64,000 nt of DNA, from assembly GCF_016808095.1 (NCBI RefSeq), contig NC_068974.1, positions 37,610,590 to 37,674,589 of the forward strand, written 5' to 3'. Numbering within the stretch: position 1 is the first letter of the stretch; every line of letters starts with the position of its first letter. The stretch comes from Vigna angularis (taxonomy: Eukaryota; Streptophyta; Magnoliopsida; Fabales; Fabaceae). Both the position numbers and the translations under genes were made by a program. Under the pieces are notes generated by a model that was not told where the DNA came from, did not search any database, and was given only the letters and a program-made list of their open reading frames with translations. Positions 39,633 to 52,900 of the stretch are shown here, piece after piece.

Positions 39633-40516
39633 GAATTATTGAAATGGTATAACTTTTTGCTGCTGTGTGAAAATGCAGCCTAAAAGCAACTTTCTGTCCA
39701 AAACTTTCTGACAGAAAAATGACCAAAACATTCACGAAACTGATAGTAACACCATACTAATCCAATAAAAGAAAAATCATTGTAAAAATTCATAACAGTC
39801 AAACAGTAATGAATTGCAGTGGAGAGAAACACAGAACATAAGGCCTCCTACTTTCCCATAATTTACACTCATTTATGGAAACTAATATATGGGAAAGTGA
39901 AAAATGGCAAAGAAAAATTGTTCGCAAAAGATAAGTCTTTTTTGAATTGTTTAACAAGTGTCATAAGTTCACCTAACATCCAACTTAGAGGATGTCACCA
40001 CAACAATTCGAATTTTCAGTACATTAACTACAAGATAGCAAAAAAAATATTAAAAACAAAAATACATATATTGTATTGATTTAATTGTGTTTGCAAGCAG
40101 AATTACCATTCTACTTTTCTTGTATAAAATTAAACCTGAAAACACGATTTCCGTTTTCTTATATTATTTAAATATTGCCAATTGTCACCCCTTCTGACAA
40201 TAGAGAATGTCCTTTAATAACTCCGATTCAGAAAACCAAATAGATGGGAACTACAACATTTTTGTTCGCCTCAACTGTGTTTTATGATGCAAAACGTAGA
40301 CACGAATCACATTATCTATTTAATCAAGTTTAAAGATCATCAATTGGTAACACCTACGACTAAGAAAAATAAAAACTGCAAACTTTTAATAAAACCTAAA
40401 CAATTACATCAATTGATCTGTTTTTACGATCAAGTTGGAAAATGCGTACCACAAGAACCTCTTATCATTCTATGCTTATGCCTCCCAAATATACAGAGAT
40501 CACCATTTATTTTGGT

Positions 40517-41474
40517 TCAGGTCAAATGAATACCAACGGCCAAAGATTCACCAATCAGAGATTGAAGTTGTCCACGATAATTTCTCAGTTGAGAGCCATA
40601 GGAATATTGTTCTTGCAAACCTGCTGTGTCATGGCTAACTTCTGATTGTGCACTATCTTCCAAAGCTTCTCGTGCTTTCATTTCTTCACTAAACAATCCA
40701 AGGGCATCTGGTGTTGACAAAGAATGCACAGATTTATACAGCCCTTGGAATTCGTTCCTCTTTTCTTGTGTTGGAATCAACATCTCCTTTAATTGGAGTG
40801 GAAGATGAGAAAAAGCACTTCACAAGAAGCAAGTCGTCAAAAAGAGTTTTCTTAAAATACAATGAGTGAAACCGTCACGGTGCAAAAAATAAAATAAACT
40901 GCATATATTCCCACTAAGAATACCTGGTAACACCTCTTACGACACCCCAACTGTAACCATCAAGAACCGATTGCTTAAAACCAAAATTGAACCCCTCTTG
41001 AGCAGAAGCTTCCTTCCCAGCTATAAGACCATCTCGATATCCAATCTAAAATATTATGGAGAATTGAAAATGCGCAGTTAGTTAATCACAATATAGAAGT
41101 ATAGAATTAGAAACAAAACCAAGGAAAACTAATTCAACCATGCTAAAACAAACACCGTATGGAATTGGTCGTGCCTCCTCTGCCACTCCCTGTCCAAATC
41201 CAACGAACTATCCAACTTGTCATCAGAATCATCCCAGAAACTCAAATCATCACCACCACCACGATCTAAAACCGTAATGGAAAATTAAAAGCCTTAACTA
41301 AAGCAAGAGACTGAAAAACAATAACGATAGATTCATTCATTCCAAATCAATTCACTCGCACCACATCTTACCGTTTAACTTATCTTTTTCATCAACAGCA
41401 ATGGTCGACATGCGTTCTAATTTGGACAGATCTAAACTTTCAGCATAAAGCTCTTCAGCAAACCTACCCTCCAT
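40517..41474 (-). CDS. Yae1-domain protein, 211 aa
   Basis: Four exons with GT-AG borders in one frame: 41372-41474, 41156-41265, 40924-41045, 40517-40817. The start MEGRFAEELYAESLDLSKLE follows the exon 1 ATG; an acidic stretch (GGGDDLSFWDDSDDKLD) comes next. Residues about 72-110 carry the Yae1 deca-GX3 pattern, with glycines every four residues: GYRDGLIAGKEASAQEGFNF, then GYSWGVVRG. In yeast and animals Yae1 works with Lto1 to hand Fe-S clusters from the cytosolic assembly machinery to the ABC protein Rli1/ABCE1. The same role in plants is inferred from the domain. The C-terminal half (ALGLFSEEMKAREALEDSAQ and onward) has no recognised motif. Confidence 0.85.
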
Positions 41475-41499
41475 CTGCAGTGCAAACTAACTCTACAAG

Positions 41500-42920
41500 A
41501 GAACTTACATTCATAAAACAGAGAAAAAACTAAATGAAAAATAAGAATAAAAACTCATCAATGGATCAACCGTTGTGAAATGAAGGTCAAAGAGAATCGG
41601 CGAATAATGAGAAGATATTTTTTTCGATTAGGACTATTCAAAAAGGCCCAGTTGGTGTTTGGTCTAATAAAGCCCAATGAATGTTTTTGGGCTTTTGGGT
41701 GAAAGATAGTGGAGGGTTCTCCCTGCACCTCCAACTCCCCAAAATATCCCTCAGTAAATAAGGTTGGTAAGCAATGATTAATGTTTATCGAATTTCGACT
41801 TACTAACCACTTTTCATTCACTGCTCTTCACTTCTTCGTTCTTATATCCTCCTCTACACCCCCAATTCCTTCGCTCACTCGATGTTCACTGTCATTCTCT
41901 TCTCTTTGTAGTCCTTCTGATGCATTGATGTTTTCCGATGTTTGTTGGTGTGGACTCCTATTATCTTTTAAATCTTTTGAATATCCCAACATTGTTCTCT
42001 AGAGTGCAATATTGGAATACATGACCGTGTGGATACAGTAGTTCATTATGAGGAACCTGTTGAGCGCGTTGACATGTTCTTTGTTTAGGAGCGACATTCC
42101 CTTGAATAATGTTCCAAGTAGATGTTTCATCGACTCATGGTCAAATGCATGACCGAACTTAGTATTTTGTTCATGATGAAGTGGAGTATATGTTTGAAAT
42201 TGTTTCAAAGGGATGTGAAAATGCAAAAAATGGTGTTGGGGTCGTGTTGTTGTATGAGGAGGACGTCTAAATTGTTGTCATCCTCATCTCATATGCATGT
42301 TCTGCGAGGATGTCATTCTCATCATCACTAAAAGATTTTAAAGATGTTGAAAGAATTCCTACAGTCATTTTCAGGCAATCAAGAAAGTAATGATGTGTTT
42401 GCATGGACGAGGGAAAAACATTTTATCTGAATGGACTAGTTAGAAACTGGGTGCAAGATTGTACATTAGTTTCTCAAAGCCCTAAATATGTGTTGTTTAA
42501 ATCAAAGGTTTGTGGTGTGGATTATGTGTGAGTGTGATGGTGTTAGAAAGGAAAAATGTGTTCTCCGTGAGAGATTATGAAAATTGAGTAGGATAAATGG
42601 GAGGGATACATCTATAGTAGCTTGTGCATAACTCAGTGTCGGCCAACGTTGGGTTTTGCATTTTAATGTCGATGAGCCCTTTTAAATATTAATCGTCTTG
42701 AAGCCTATTTGCAATGTAGTATGCATCTCCGACATAAATTTGAATGGAGTATCTGTATATGATCGTGGACACTTGTTCAAGTGCCGGTCAACAAGATTTT
42801 TGTAGAAGCTTTTTTTGAATTGCTGAAGCATAATTAATCATCATGACATTCTCATTGGGGAAGAAAACTGGCGTTTGATGACAATTAACAATCCAACCAT
42901 CATTGAAGATGATTGCATCA
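41500..42920. other. Upstream flank of the Yae1-domain gene and unclassified spacer
   Basis: 41.5-41.9 kb is the 5' flank. From 42.0 to 42.9 kb base composition is less AT-rich and frames are longer than in neighbouring spacer, with several stops in every frame. This could be a decayed transposon coding region, but no diagnostic domain is readable. Confidence 0.35.
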
Positions 42921-43720
42921 ATAGAATAATCCATTTTACATTAAAAAACAAGAAAAAAGTATGAAATTGTACAATGTAAGAGAGAAGGCAGTGAGTATGA
43001 AGTTACGAGGAATTGGTGTAAGTTATGGTAAGGAAGGTTTTATATAGTCATGAGAATGACACAATAGTGGGTAATTATGTGAGTAGAATGAGAACTTAAG
43101 TAACCATGTGAATGACACAAATGTAGGTAGTCATGTGAGTAATACGAGAGTTTAGATAGTCATGTGAGTGTGACAAAAGTTTAGGTAGTCATATATGAGT
43201 AGCACAAAAGGTTAGGTAGTCATACAATTTACATGGGTGACAGACTAAGTTGGCATGTCAGTCACATGTATGCCTAATATATTGTATCACTCACATGAAC
43301 GCTTAAACCATCATGCACCAATTCACATGGGCGGTCGAAGTCTACGTGTGACACATGATAACATAACTTTTTGGGTCAGCCACATGACTACCCAACCTCA
43401 TCGTGTCATTCACATTACTACCTAAGCCCTCATATCACTCACATAACTACTTAAAGTCTTGTGTCTCTTACATGACTACATAAACTCTCATGTCACTCTC
43501 ATAACCATATAACATTTACCTTTCCATAACTTGTCACTCCAATTTCTCCTAATTTCATAGTTCTGCTTTCTCCTTAACTCTGTAAAGTTTAACAATTTTT
43601 CTTGCTTTTTCATTTTAAAATGAATTTTTCCAAATGAACAATCATGTATTATGATGATGAGATCGTTAGTTGTTCTAAAGCAGTGATTTTTTTTTTGCTG
43701 TGACAATATCGTGATGACAC
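42860..43720. repeat. Long imperfect inverted repeat (foldback) with internal about 36-bp units
   Basis: Left arm about 42880-43230, right arm about 43360-43715. Left words such as GTAAGTTATGGTAAGGAAGG and TTATATAGTCATGAGAATGA match the reverse complement of right words CCTTTCCATAACTTGTCAC and TCACTCTCATAACCATATAA. Outer parts also pair (AACAATCCAACCATC with GATCGTTAGTTGTT; CATTTTACATTAAAAAACAAG with CTTGCTTTTTCATTTTAAAATG). Each arm holds about five degenerate copies of GTAGTCATGTGAGTGACAC (left) or its complement (right). Confidence 0.7.
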
Positions 43721-43724
43721 ATAT

Positions 43725-44980
43725 TTACAAACATCCCACTTCTAACTGTCCATCCACATTAAATTTTTTCCCTCAACCATGAAAACGCATCACCATTACT
43801 TTTTTATTTACTTTGAAATGAATATGTAGAAATTTCTTCACCATCTTCAGAGTCTTTTAATAATGATGAGGATCAAAACAACTTAAATGTTCCCTCATAC
43901 AACAACAACAACTCCAACATCATTTACCACATTCATACATCTCTAACCAATACTTTCAAACCTATACCACACTTCCTCATAAACAAAATATTGAGTTCAA
44001 TCATGCATTTGATTAAAAGTTTATTGTGTTCATGGTCGTTTCAATTGGAAGTATAAGCGATCTTGCACAACAGTAAACAATGTTAGGAGATTCAAAAGAT
44101 AGAAGGAATCCGCACTTGGCCTACATCTTTGATTTCATAAGATCACAGTAAATTGGGGTCATGCATAATTTCAAAACATATAATATCAAAGTTCAACGAT
44201 CTGAAGACCAAATTCTAACCAGAAATAAATGTGTTTTCCTAATTAGCGTCCAAATAAATAAATAATAGCCTAAAAATAAAAATTCAAAAACATAAAATAA
44301 TTTAACATTGCTTTTATACATAAAAGTTAGGATGGGTTAAGTCTTACAAGTATGATGATAAAAAAAATCACATTATCTATTATGGATAAGAAAAATTAAC
44401 TTTGAATTCGTATACGAGTACCATACAATATATTTATTAATTCTTAATAATACAACGAGTACCATTTTTATAGTATCCATGTCTATGATACACATTATTT
44501 AATGTGAGGAATTTTTGTTTAAATATTATATTAGATTAAAATAAATTTAATGGCAAGAAAAACATTAATAAATATATTGAAACTCCATAGATTTATATTT
44601 TTCTATGAAGATTTATGAAAAAATATTTTTAAAAATATATTTTCTTACGTAACTAATGAAGGCTCATGGACATATATGTAACATAAGTATTTATATAATG
44701 AAAAACGTGTAGTTTCCAGTAATGATTAATTTATTAATTTTCCTCTACTTCATTGTGTATTATTGATTTCCAGGTCTATTTGTAATTACTTATGAGTTCT
44801 AAAGCTAAATTATATTCATGTAATTGAAATAGTTTAACAAAACAAATATAATTTGTAAATCTGAACATTTAGAATCATAAATAACCAAAGTTAAGGAATC
44901 AAATAAAAAAACTAACCTATAAAATTATAAGCACATAACAAAATCTATAAATTTCGGAAAGTTTAATTGCATAGTGAGAA
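43725..44980. other. AT-rich spacer
   Basis: No gene, RNA or complete repeat recognised. Confidence 0.5.

Positions 44981-44982
<2 letters not shown>

Positions 44983-45046
<64 letters not shown>
44983..45046. repeat. (TA)n microsatellite, about 32 units
   Basis: Pure TA repeat. Confidence 0.95.
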
Positions 45047-45055
<9 letters not shown>

Positions 45056-45264
45056 TAAATCAGCTAGGTTGAAGATGCCAAATCAAAACGGCTAGAAATA
45101 AGAATAAATTCTAATAGATAGATAATGTACAATTCTCATATTACAATTATATATAAGAAAGAGTTAGGTTTACATTTAACTCTCTTATTTATCAGAGCAA
45201 TTAAGAGCCTAATAGGGTGCTAGAGCCATTAATATGTCATGGGTAATGAATAATTATGATACGA

Positions 45265-45785
45265 AAAAATAACACTCGATCAGATGAAACATGCAGAAAG
45301 CCCACATTGACTAATAATAATGAATGCGCATCAAAGCAACACCAACAGATACGATCTCTCTGAGAAATTAACGTATCTACGAAACAATTACCCAAATCAA
45401 ATTAACAGAACAAGAGAAGAAAACCATACCCTCAGACGCTCGGAAAAAACGGAAGGTTGCTTGCCACTGCCAAATTTGGTGGGCTCGGAGGAAGGTGGAG
45501 GAGCCTTATCCTTCTTCGGAGTCTGCAACCGATAACCAATAAATTCAATAACAATTCACATGGATTGGGAAACGAAAGGGATATTGATTTCAGAGATTTT
45601 GCAGAGAAGAAAAATAAATCACACCAGGATTTTAGCAGCAACTTGATAGAGGTAAGAAAAAGGTTTTCACTGTTTCTTTCCGCCAGAGACGAAAGAAAAA
45701 GCCACCGAAAACCCTAGGTATTTAAGAGACATGATTTCTTATTTATCCCGAGCTTGCAGCCCAACAGGCCCACTTTAAACCTATA
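45265..45785 (-). pseudogene. RPS25 pseudogene (partial duplicate)
   Basis: Homologous to 36155-36950, including intron and promoter text (CAGATGAAACA, AGCCCACATTGA, GAGAAATTAACGTATCTA). On the minus strand exon 2 is readable as [20 protein letters not shown] and KQ. It then joins directly and in frame to PSVFSERLR, so intron 2 and most of exon 3 are deleted. The ATG of exon 1 is replaced by CTG (AAAATCCTGG), and exon 4 is absent. The telo-box (AAACCCTA near 45708) and GGCCCA site II text survive upstream. It is an unprocessed duplicate, not a retrocopy, because intron 1 and the promoter region came with it. Confidence 0.88.
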
Positions 45786-45789
45786 ATAT

Positions 45790-48700
45790 TTTGCTTTTGG
45801 TACCTACATTCAGTATGTGACTGGTCACACCAGAAGTCTTAACTTAAGAATTAGTTATCATATCTTACTGGTTTGATGAATTGAGTTGAATTAAATTTTG
45901 GAGTTATTAAAGTGAAATACAAAAGATTTGAAAAATATTTTGGAGACTTTAATTAATAACTTATCACGTTCCATGGTATGTATGTGTTAAAAATGGAAAT
46001 CAAGTCTAATTTAAATTTTTTTTATATTTATTTTAAAGGTAAAATTATAACAAAATTTCACCTTCTAAAACTAATAATACTTTAAATACATCATAATTGA
46101 GTTTTGTATGATATGATGGTCCGATTAGTAAAATATCATACAATTCTATCATCCTAAAATCTAAAAATAGTTTATTGATTAGTCAACTAATCAGGTTAAA
46201 ATAAAAATTAATGTTAATTGTTAAAGTTAAGTAAGATTATTATTAATTAGATTATAATTAAGTGGATGTTAAGTCAAAACTTATTTCAAAATATATAAAT
46301 AAAATTTGAAGTATTATGATAAATTGGTTATATTTATTATTACTAACTTTGATATTGATATATTTTTTATAAGTAACTTATCAGTTTGATTGAACGATGA
46401 GAAGTGTAAAATGAAAGAAAAATCTTAATTAGGAATTAAAATAGTTTATCAAAGAGAAAAATTGACTTCGATTCCATAGATCGAAATCCAAAGAAACCTA
46501 ATTATATTACTCAGTAAACATAAATTGGAACATTTACTTCGTAACAACTTTTGATGTCTTGTTTTATATTGAGAGGCATTATGCTTGATCCTCTGTGAGA
46601 TACTTGAGAGAAGTGATGGTTGAAGGGAACACCCATGTGTATAGTGCTACCCAAGGTTTCACTGATTCCGTGGGAAGGACCTGATTTCAATAATGCAGAA
46701 TCTGGAACCATATCCACAACATAACTCAAAAATATCATAACAGAACTAGTTATTCAATTTCAAACATTCGTGTCACATCAATTTTTCTCCAAATTTTAAA
46801 CCCATTCAGCTATTTATTAGAAGAAACTCCTCTAAAGTATCTATTTAAATTATTTACTTTTTTTATGTGATATTTCAACTAGAATGAATATTAATTTTAA
46901 TATACATTTTTTTCATTTATTTATTTATTTTAATTACTGTATTATTATTGACAATTTCATTTTAATCACATGTCTACATAAAAGTTATCATTAATTAATT
47001 GTTAAAATTAGAATTCAACATCAAAAACAATATTTTAAAATTTGATATAAAATGTAAATTGCATATAAATTTAAGCATTTTAATATTAATGGATAATGGA
47101 TATAAATACCCGTTGGTTAACAATCACTTAAATAGAATATCTTCACTTATCTGCCTAAATTTGCAATTAATTAACAAAAGATGAGTTTTGTGGAATTGTT
47201 TAATATGGTGAATTAATATGATATATCCAATTTTTTAGTCTTTAAAAAATGTGCCTATTTTAGTAATTTTCAAAAATTGCACTAGATTCCAAAAAAATAC
47301 CAAAAGGGGTAAGACATGTAGAACCCGTGTTTGCTTCGCATCAAAATCTTCTTCTTCTGTCTTTTCATAGAGTAGACCCTGTTTGGAAAATACCTGAAAC
47401 AATGGATTAAACAAACATCATAAATCAATTTCATACTATGTTTCATTTAAAACAGCAAATATTAAGTTTATGATTTTTCTACTAATTTTTTTTATTTTTT
47501 ATTTTATTTAATCTAAACTTTATATTTGTATTGTTGTCCAACAAAAATCTTGCATAATTAAAATAGACTTGAATATAATACAATTCGCTATAAATATAAC
47601 TCTATTATATTGTTTTAGATCCTACAGTTTTTTGTTTGTTAATTTTAGACATATGTTGTTTCTTCTATAATCACTTTTAATCTGTATAGATAAATGTAGT
47701 CAAATTTATGTTGACATGACATGATTGACAGTAAATAGAAATAAAATATTGCAGTCTTTTGGTTTTATCTCTAAGTCATAAATAAATTATTTGTATGGAG
47801 TTAAATAAAACTGTTTATAATATTCCATAATTAAAAATTATACTCTTTATTTTTTTTTTCACTTTTTTTCGAGTTTAGATTGAATTCTACGGCATTTTAT
47901 TTAAATATTGCCAATTGTCACCCCTCATGACAATGGAACTGAAAGCTATCAATATCAACCTCAAGATATTCCTCTCAGTCCAAAGACGTTTCAGAAAGAA
48001 GAATATTCCAAGTTCCACAAATAATTCAGAGTATAATGCATACAAAGAGAATAGATGACGATGCTTTTCTTGTGTAAATAATTTTTTACTCAACTTATGT
48101 TAATTTTTAAGAAATTGATTTTAATCTTAATTTAAAATTATAAATTAGAATTTAAAATAGATTTGTATATAATTATATATTTATATCTCATAGTAGTTTC
48201 TAAGAACAATGACCCACAATTTAAATTCTGAAAACAAATCTAAAACTACATTCCTACATATTTAAGTTCTGTTCAATTTGTTCGGATTATTCATCACTAT
48301 TAACCAAAAACTATATAATACGATTTCATCTTTAATTCACCTGTAAAATCACAACATGTCACTGCTATTTAAAATTTTGGATAAAAAGTTGAGCTATTTA
48401 AAATAATTCTATACAAGATATGAAGATTTAAAAAAATTATCTTTTATATTACGAAAATAGATAAATTTAAAAAAATTGTGAAAGAAAAATAAATAGTGTA
48501 GATTTCACTAATTTTATATGAAAAAATAATGTATTTTTATAAAATGAAATTTACATCCACTTATATATTATAATTTGATCTTGTTTCTAATCATACGACA
48601 ATTTTAATATCGTGTGTAATACACGACTTTAAAATAAAATTGTATGAGGTAAAGGACTTCAAAAATAAAGTCATACAGGACAACTTCATCCTTTAAGTCG

Positions 48701-49030
48701 TCAATCTAATAATTTTTGTAATCAATTATAATTCGTCGAAGTTGTTTAAAGAATGTACAACTGTACAATTTTTTTTATATAAAGCCATGCAAAATCTACG
48801 CAAGTTCTCCATTTTCTTAATTTTTTTAAAATCTATCATTTCTCATAATATAAAGGAAAGATTTGCCTATTTTCATTAAAAAAAATAACATATGAATCAT
48901 AAATTTTACATGAGGTGGAGAAAAGAAAAAGGTAAAGATAATTTGATACATACACAGGAAGGGATAAAAAAAGTAGATAATGGAATATTGAGATATTTTT
49001 ATTTTATTATTTTCTCAAAAGTTTGGATTC
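45790..49030. other. AT-rich spacer with scattered exon-like patches
   Basis: No complete gene. Two minus-strand exon-like patches are described at 46520-46712 and 47318-47394. At 47897-47935 the text TTATTTAAATATTGCCAATT, GTCACCCCT repeats 40164-40202 beside the Yae1-domain gene. 48.6-48.75 kb has CACGACTTTAAAAT and AAGTCGTC words reminiscent of MITE fragments. Confidence 0.5.
46520..47394 (-). pseudogene. Possible exon remnants of an unrecognised gene
   Basis: A minus-strand patch at 47318-47394 follows a TTGTTTCAG acceptor-like site and reads VFSKQGLLYEKTEEEDFDAK and QTRVLHVLP. A second patch at 46520-46712 reads DSALLKSGPSHGISETLGS, HMGVPFNHHFSQVSHRGSS. Both have non-random, codon-like composition against the AT-rich background. 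No family is recognised and no flanking exons were found. Confidence 0.3.
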
Positions 49031-49035
49031 TGCTC

Positions 49036-49041
49036 TATAAA
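49036..49041 (+). promoter_or_regulatory. TATA box of the DUF761 gene
   Basis: TATAAA within GCTCTATAAAGAAGG, about 260 bp upstream of the ATG. The intervening sequence is pyrimidine-rich (CTCTGTTCTCTCTGTTCACA), as in many plant 5' leaders. Confidence 0.5.
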
Positions 49042-49299
49042 GAAGGAATAGCACAACTTCATAGCTTCATAGCACCAAACAGAAGCACTCTGTTCTCTCT
49101 GTTCACATTTTACAGTTCACATTACATTCACTTTGCTTTTGTTTCTGTATCCATGCTTCCAATTGCAGAAGCTTCTCCACTGTTCTCTGCAACATCATTT
49201 CTTACATATTCTATTGCCGTAGACAAATTTCTATTCCCCTTTCAGTGAAACACATAACACGAGTTGTTGTTGTTTGTTTCTGCATCAACCCTTCAAACA

Positions 49300-49941
49300 A
49301 TGGACTCCTTCAGTTTCAATAACCTCCAAACAGAGAAAGCCAACGCCATCCTCAAACACCGCAAGCTTCGAAGGGTCGCAAGCTTGTTCCGGATCATCGA
49401 AGTGTGTGCGGTTTTGGTCTTGGTTTCAAGGTTCTCCATGCAGCTTCCGGTTGCAGTGAGAAACTCCGGCGAGTATTTCAGAGACTTGTCACTCTTCATC
49501 AACAGTCCTCGCTTTGTCTTCCTCGTCGGAAACATCATAATCATCGCACTCTTCGCTCAGTTCTCCGCTCAGGGTAACAACGTTGTTCCGGAGCCCAATC
49601 TCTACCAAGAGTTTATTCAAAACACAACGAAAAACCAAGAAGCTGTGGCGGAGTACAGCGGAAAGAAACAGAGGATGAAAACAGGGGAAGCAAATATCGG
49701 TTTGGAAAAAGGTTATAGAAGGTACGAGACGGAGATTTTGAGGCAGAAACGACGTCGTGTGTTGCGTAGATGTGAGACTGAGAAGGAAAGGAAGAAGATT
49801 GAAGGTGTTCCTGTTGAAGAAGTGGCGCGAATTTCTTGCCCTGAAGATGGAATGACCAACGAGGAGTTTCGTCGCACTGTGGAGGCTTTCATCGCCAGGG
49901 AACAGAGGATTAGAAGAGAAGAAGATTATTATTTAATGTAA
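49300..49941 (+). CDS. DUF4408/DUF761-type protein, 213 aa
   Basis: Single-exon plant-specific protein. The ATG at 49300 (MDSFSFNNLQTEKANAILKH) is preferred over the in-frame ATG at 49264, because it matches the usual start of the family and the extra residues are unlike it. Two hydrophobic segments are visible: about residues 24-47 (ASLFRIIEVCAVLVLVSRFS) and 66-85 (FVFLVGNIIIIALFAQFSAQ), fitting the DUF4408 N-terminus. The basic middle is followed by the C-terminal DUF761 motif GMTNEEFRRTVEAFIAREQR. Family members are often stress- or fibre-expressed, but their molecular role is not established. No close duplicate lies in the window. Confidence 0.88.
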   Translation: MDSFSFNNLQTEKANAILKHRKLRRVASLFRIIEVCAVLVLVSRFSMQLPVAVRNSGEYFRDLSLFINSPRFVFLVGNIIIIALFAQFSAQGNNVVPEPNLYQEFIQNTTKNQEAVAEYSGKKQRMKTGEANIGLEKGYRRYETEILRQKRRRVLRRCETEKERKKIEGVPVEEVARISCPEDGMTNEEFRRTVEAFIAREQRIRREEDYYLM

Positions 49942-49944
49942 AAA

Positions 49945-52900
49945 AAAAATTATATATGTAAATTTTAAAAAGTGTGTAAATAAAGTAATAAATAATAACT
50001 TTTATAAGTTATGTGAATTTGAATAAATTATATAGAAACAGATATTCATTTTACAAGAATATTAATCATTATTTGTGAGATAAAGTGAAGAAAAGTGTAA
50101 AATGGTTTTAGTAATTGTTGTAATGCATGGCTTAAAAAGATATTCATGAATACGTTGATTTTGTTTATATTTTTTTCCTTCATAACATATTGATAAGTTT
50201 ATTGTTTTTAATTTATCTCTGAAAAATGCATTAAGTATTGATAATTTTTTTTAATGTTAATGAATTATTATTTTTAATGAAATATTAAGAAAAAGTGAGA
50301 AGAATTGATGTGAATGAGGTATTCTGATTCGTGAGATGTGAGAATAGTGTGGAGATGAGGGAACTTCCCCGGAGAGACAAGACATGATGATAACAGATGC
50401 TATTCTCAGGTTTGGTTTCGACTCTTAATATGTATTTAAGATTTTCAGAATATATTTGTGTCTGTAAATTTTGTGCAGTATATGTGTTTACAGGATTGTG
50501 TTACAGAAGGAAAGAAGTTCTATTGGCTGGTTTGTAATGAAAAATGAAACTAGATTTTACAATAATAAGTATTTTTTAATTATATAATGTTAAAATATTA
50601 ATTTTTTCTGAGAGTAATTCATGAATTAGCTAAACTTATGAAAAAGCTGCGTAATTATAAGTGTCTACTAAAATATATTAACAATATAATTAATTAATTA
50701 ATTAATTATTATGAATAATATATGCATACCACTTATAATATACCAGTTTATTTAAAATAACTTATAGCTGTGGAAAGCAATTCTCAAGTAGTTTCTTTAA
50801 GTATTTTAAAATGACAGTAAAATATAGCACACGATTTTTATCATGAACTCTCTTGCTACAAAACCAATCTATTATCATAAAGGTATTGTCATCATTCTCT
50901 TGAACCACCTACACGTTACCATCTCTTATCGTGAAAATTCACAACAAATGATACTAATACCACAAATAAAAAATATATAGGATAAGCTATAAATTAAGTT
51001 TTAAATAAGTTAGAATAATAATTATAAATTTAAATCACACATATATAGTTATCTTCTAAATTTATTAGTTATTATCATTAATATTAATTTCACAGTATTG
51101 TCTTAAATAAAACAATATATGACTTTTGAAAATATGATGTATTAATTAACACTCTAAGAATTTATATCTTTCATTATTCAATCACTCAAATTTTCAAGAA
51201 CTATGATTATACTGTTGGAATCTTCTTCTGATCAACAAAACAAGACATAATGGATTTTATATATAATGAGTTTAATTATTGTTAACAAATTCTAGACAAG
51301 ATTTTTCATTGACTCTTATAACTAGTCATCTTTACCAAATTCCAAATATTAATAGAGTCATTATAGGTCTTAGTTAATACAACTAATACCAATATTTATG
51401 ATAACATTTTCCCTAATTGTCTTATAATCCTCTTCTTATATCAAAATATAATTTTTCACAACTACTAAACAAAAATTCATTCCATAACACAAAAACAAAG
51501 AAAATAAAGCTTTTCTCATAACAAGGAATGGCGTTCAGTAGGGATTTTCTTTAAAAATTGAAATCTAGAAATTCTCATAGCAGTAAATTTAACTAGAGCT
51601 TTATAAATAATGCATAAATTTCTTTAAAAATTGAAATCTAGAAAGATAAACGTTTTTTTACTCAATTCTAATAGTCTTATCGTTATTCATTAGAGAGAAT
51701 AATAATACAAAATTAACAAACTTATTTCCTAAAATCCTTTATTTAGTGAATAAATTTATAGGATCTTGCATTCTAAAAGAAAATACAGAACTATGAATAA
51801 AAACAGTTTACATAATAGTTTAATTATAAATCACATATAACCAAAACTTGTTTAATATATAAGAAATGCTTTGAAAGTCATACTAATAATTATTATAGCT
51901 TGTAATAAGTATGGGAACTTGTGTTTATACTAAAATGTATATGCATTCAACTCTCATAAAAGCTGTGAAAATAAGACCAGGTTACACACACACTATTAAT
52001 TGCTGTGTTGGTATAATGTAAAATAAAAAACAATGTACAGACATAACTAAAAGTGAAATGTGAAAACAAAAGAGTTCCTAAATTTTGAGAAAAAAAAAAA
52101 GGATAGATATGAAGAAAAATATTATCAAATTATAATCCTAAACTGATTGAAGGTTAAAATAAACTAGGTATTATTAAAATAAATAATGTAAGAGACAAAC
52201 TTTTGATCCATTCAGCTTATAAACTTGGTAGTTAGACTATAAATTAAAAACAAATACTCATTTAGTATAAAAATAAATAAAAAAACCACTATAACTCGTT
52301 GTCTCTTCAGAAAATTGGAAAAAATTGTGCATCTTATCTTAAAGAAGTTTTATTTAGCATCTTTGAAATTCAATTCGTTATTTTTAAAAAGTTTTAAAAG
52401 AGTTTTATTTTTCAAAAACACTTATATTTAGTACCTAATAGTATTTTTTTAAACTGCTATCCAGGCATGCATTTATCGTTTTAGGTAAAAAAGAACTTTT
52501 AACAAAAAAAATAGAAATTAAAAAATAATGTTTTGCCAGTCAAAAATATATTTTAATAAAATATAATGAGCAAATTGAAAGAAAAAGAGTTTGAGTATCG
52601 AATATAATTACTACCTATTGGGAGAGTCACTCATGCAGAAGCTCAACATGGCAATCACCATCGTCTACTAGATATTCTGCTTTTGCATTATGTCTAGCAT
52701 TTTTTTTTTAATTCTGCATGCATATAATATGCAACAAATTGCAAAAACAAAAGGGAAAATAAAACATGAAATATAATATACAAATAAGAGAGATAAAAAG
52801 TGTGAAATAAAATAGCGAAGTGATAGAAAGAATTAGAAAAAAAAAATGGTATATTAAATACTGTATAGTTTTATTATATCAATGTGATATCTGATGATGC

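Larger units (their letters stand above)
36950..40160. other. AT-rich spacer with repeats
   Basis: No gene recognised. 37.1-37.9 kb is very AT-rich, with repeated TTTAATTTAATAATTATATAA blocks. 37.97-38.03 kb (CATTATGTCATTTAACCAGT, ACTTGCGCCCC) is a third copy of the RPS25 upstream text at 36.9 kb. A MITE-like inverted repeat and two TA tracts are listed separately. Confidence 0.55.

Noticed and set aside
42000..42860. Possible Mutator-like transposase coding region
   Set aside because: Short frames with some Cys/His, but no readable DDE or zinc-finger motif and many stops; left as unclassified spacer.
42950..43600. CRISPR-like array
   Set aside because: Units are degenerate, in opposite orientations in the two arms, and the genome is a plant nuclear one; it is a foldback repeat.
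48892..49248. 118-codon plus frame upstream of the DUF761 gene
   Set aside because: It spans the promoter TATA box and the pyrimidine-rich leader, with no conserved motif.
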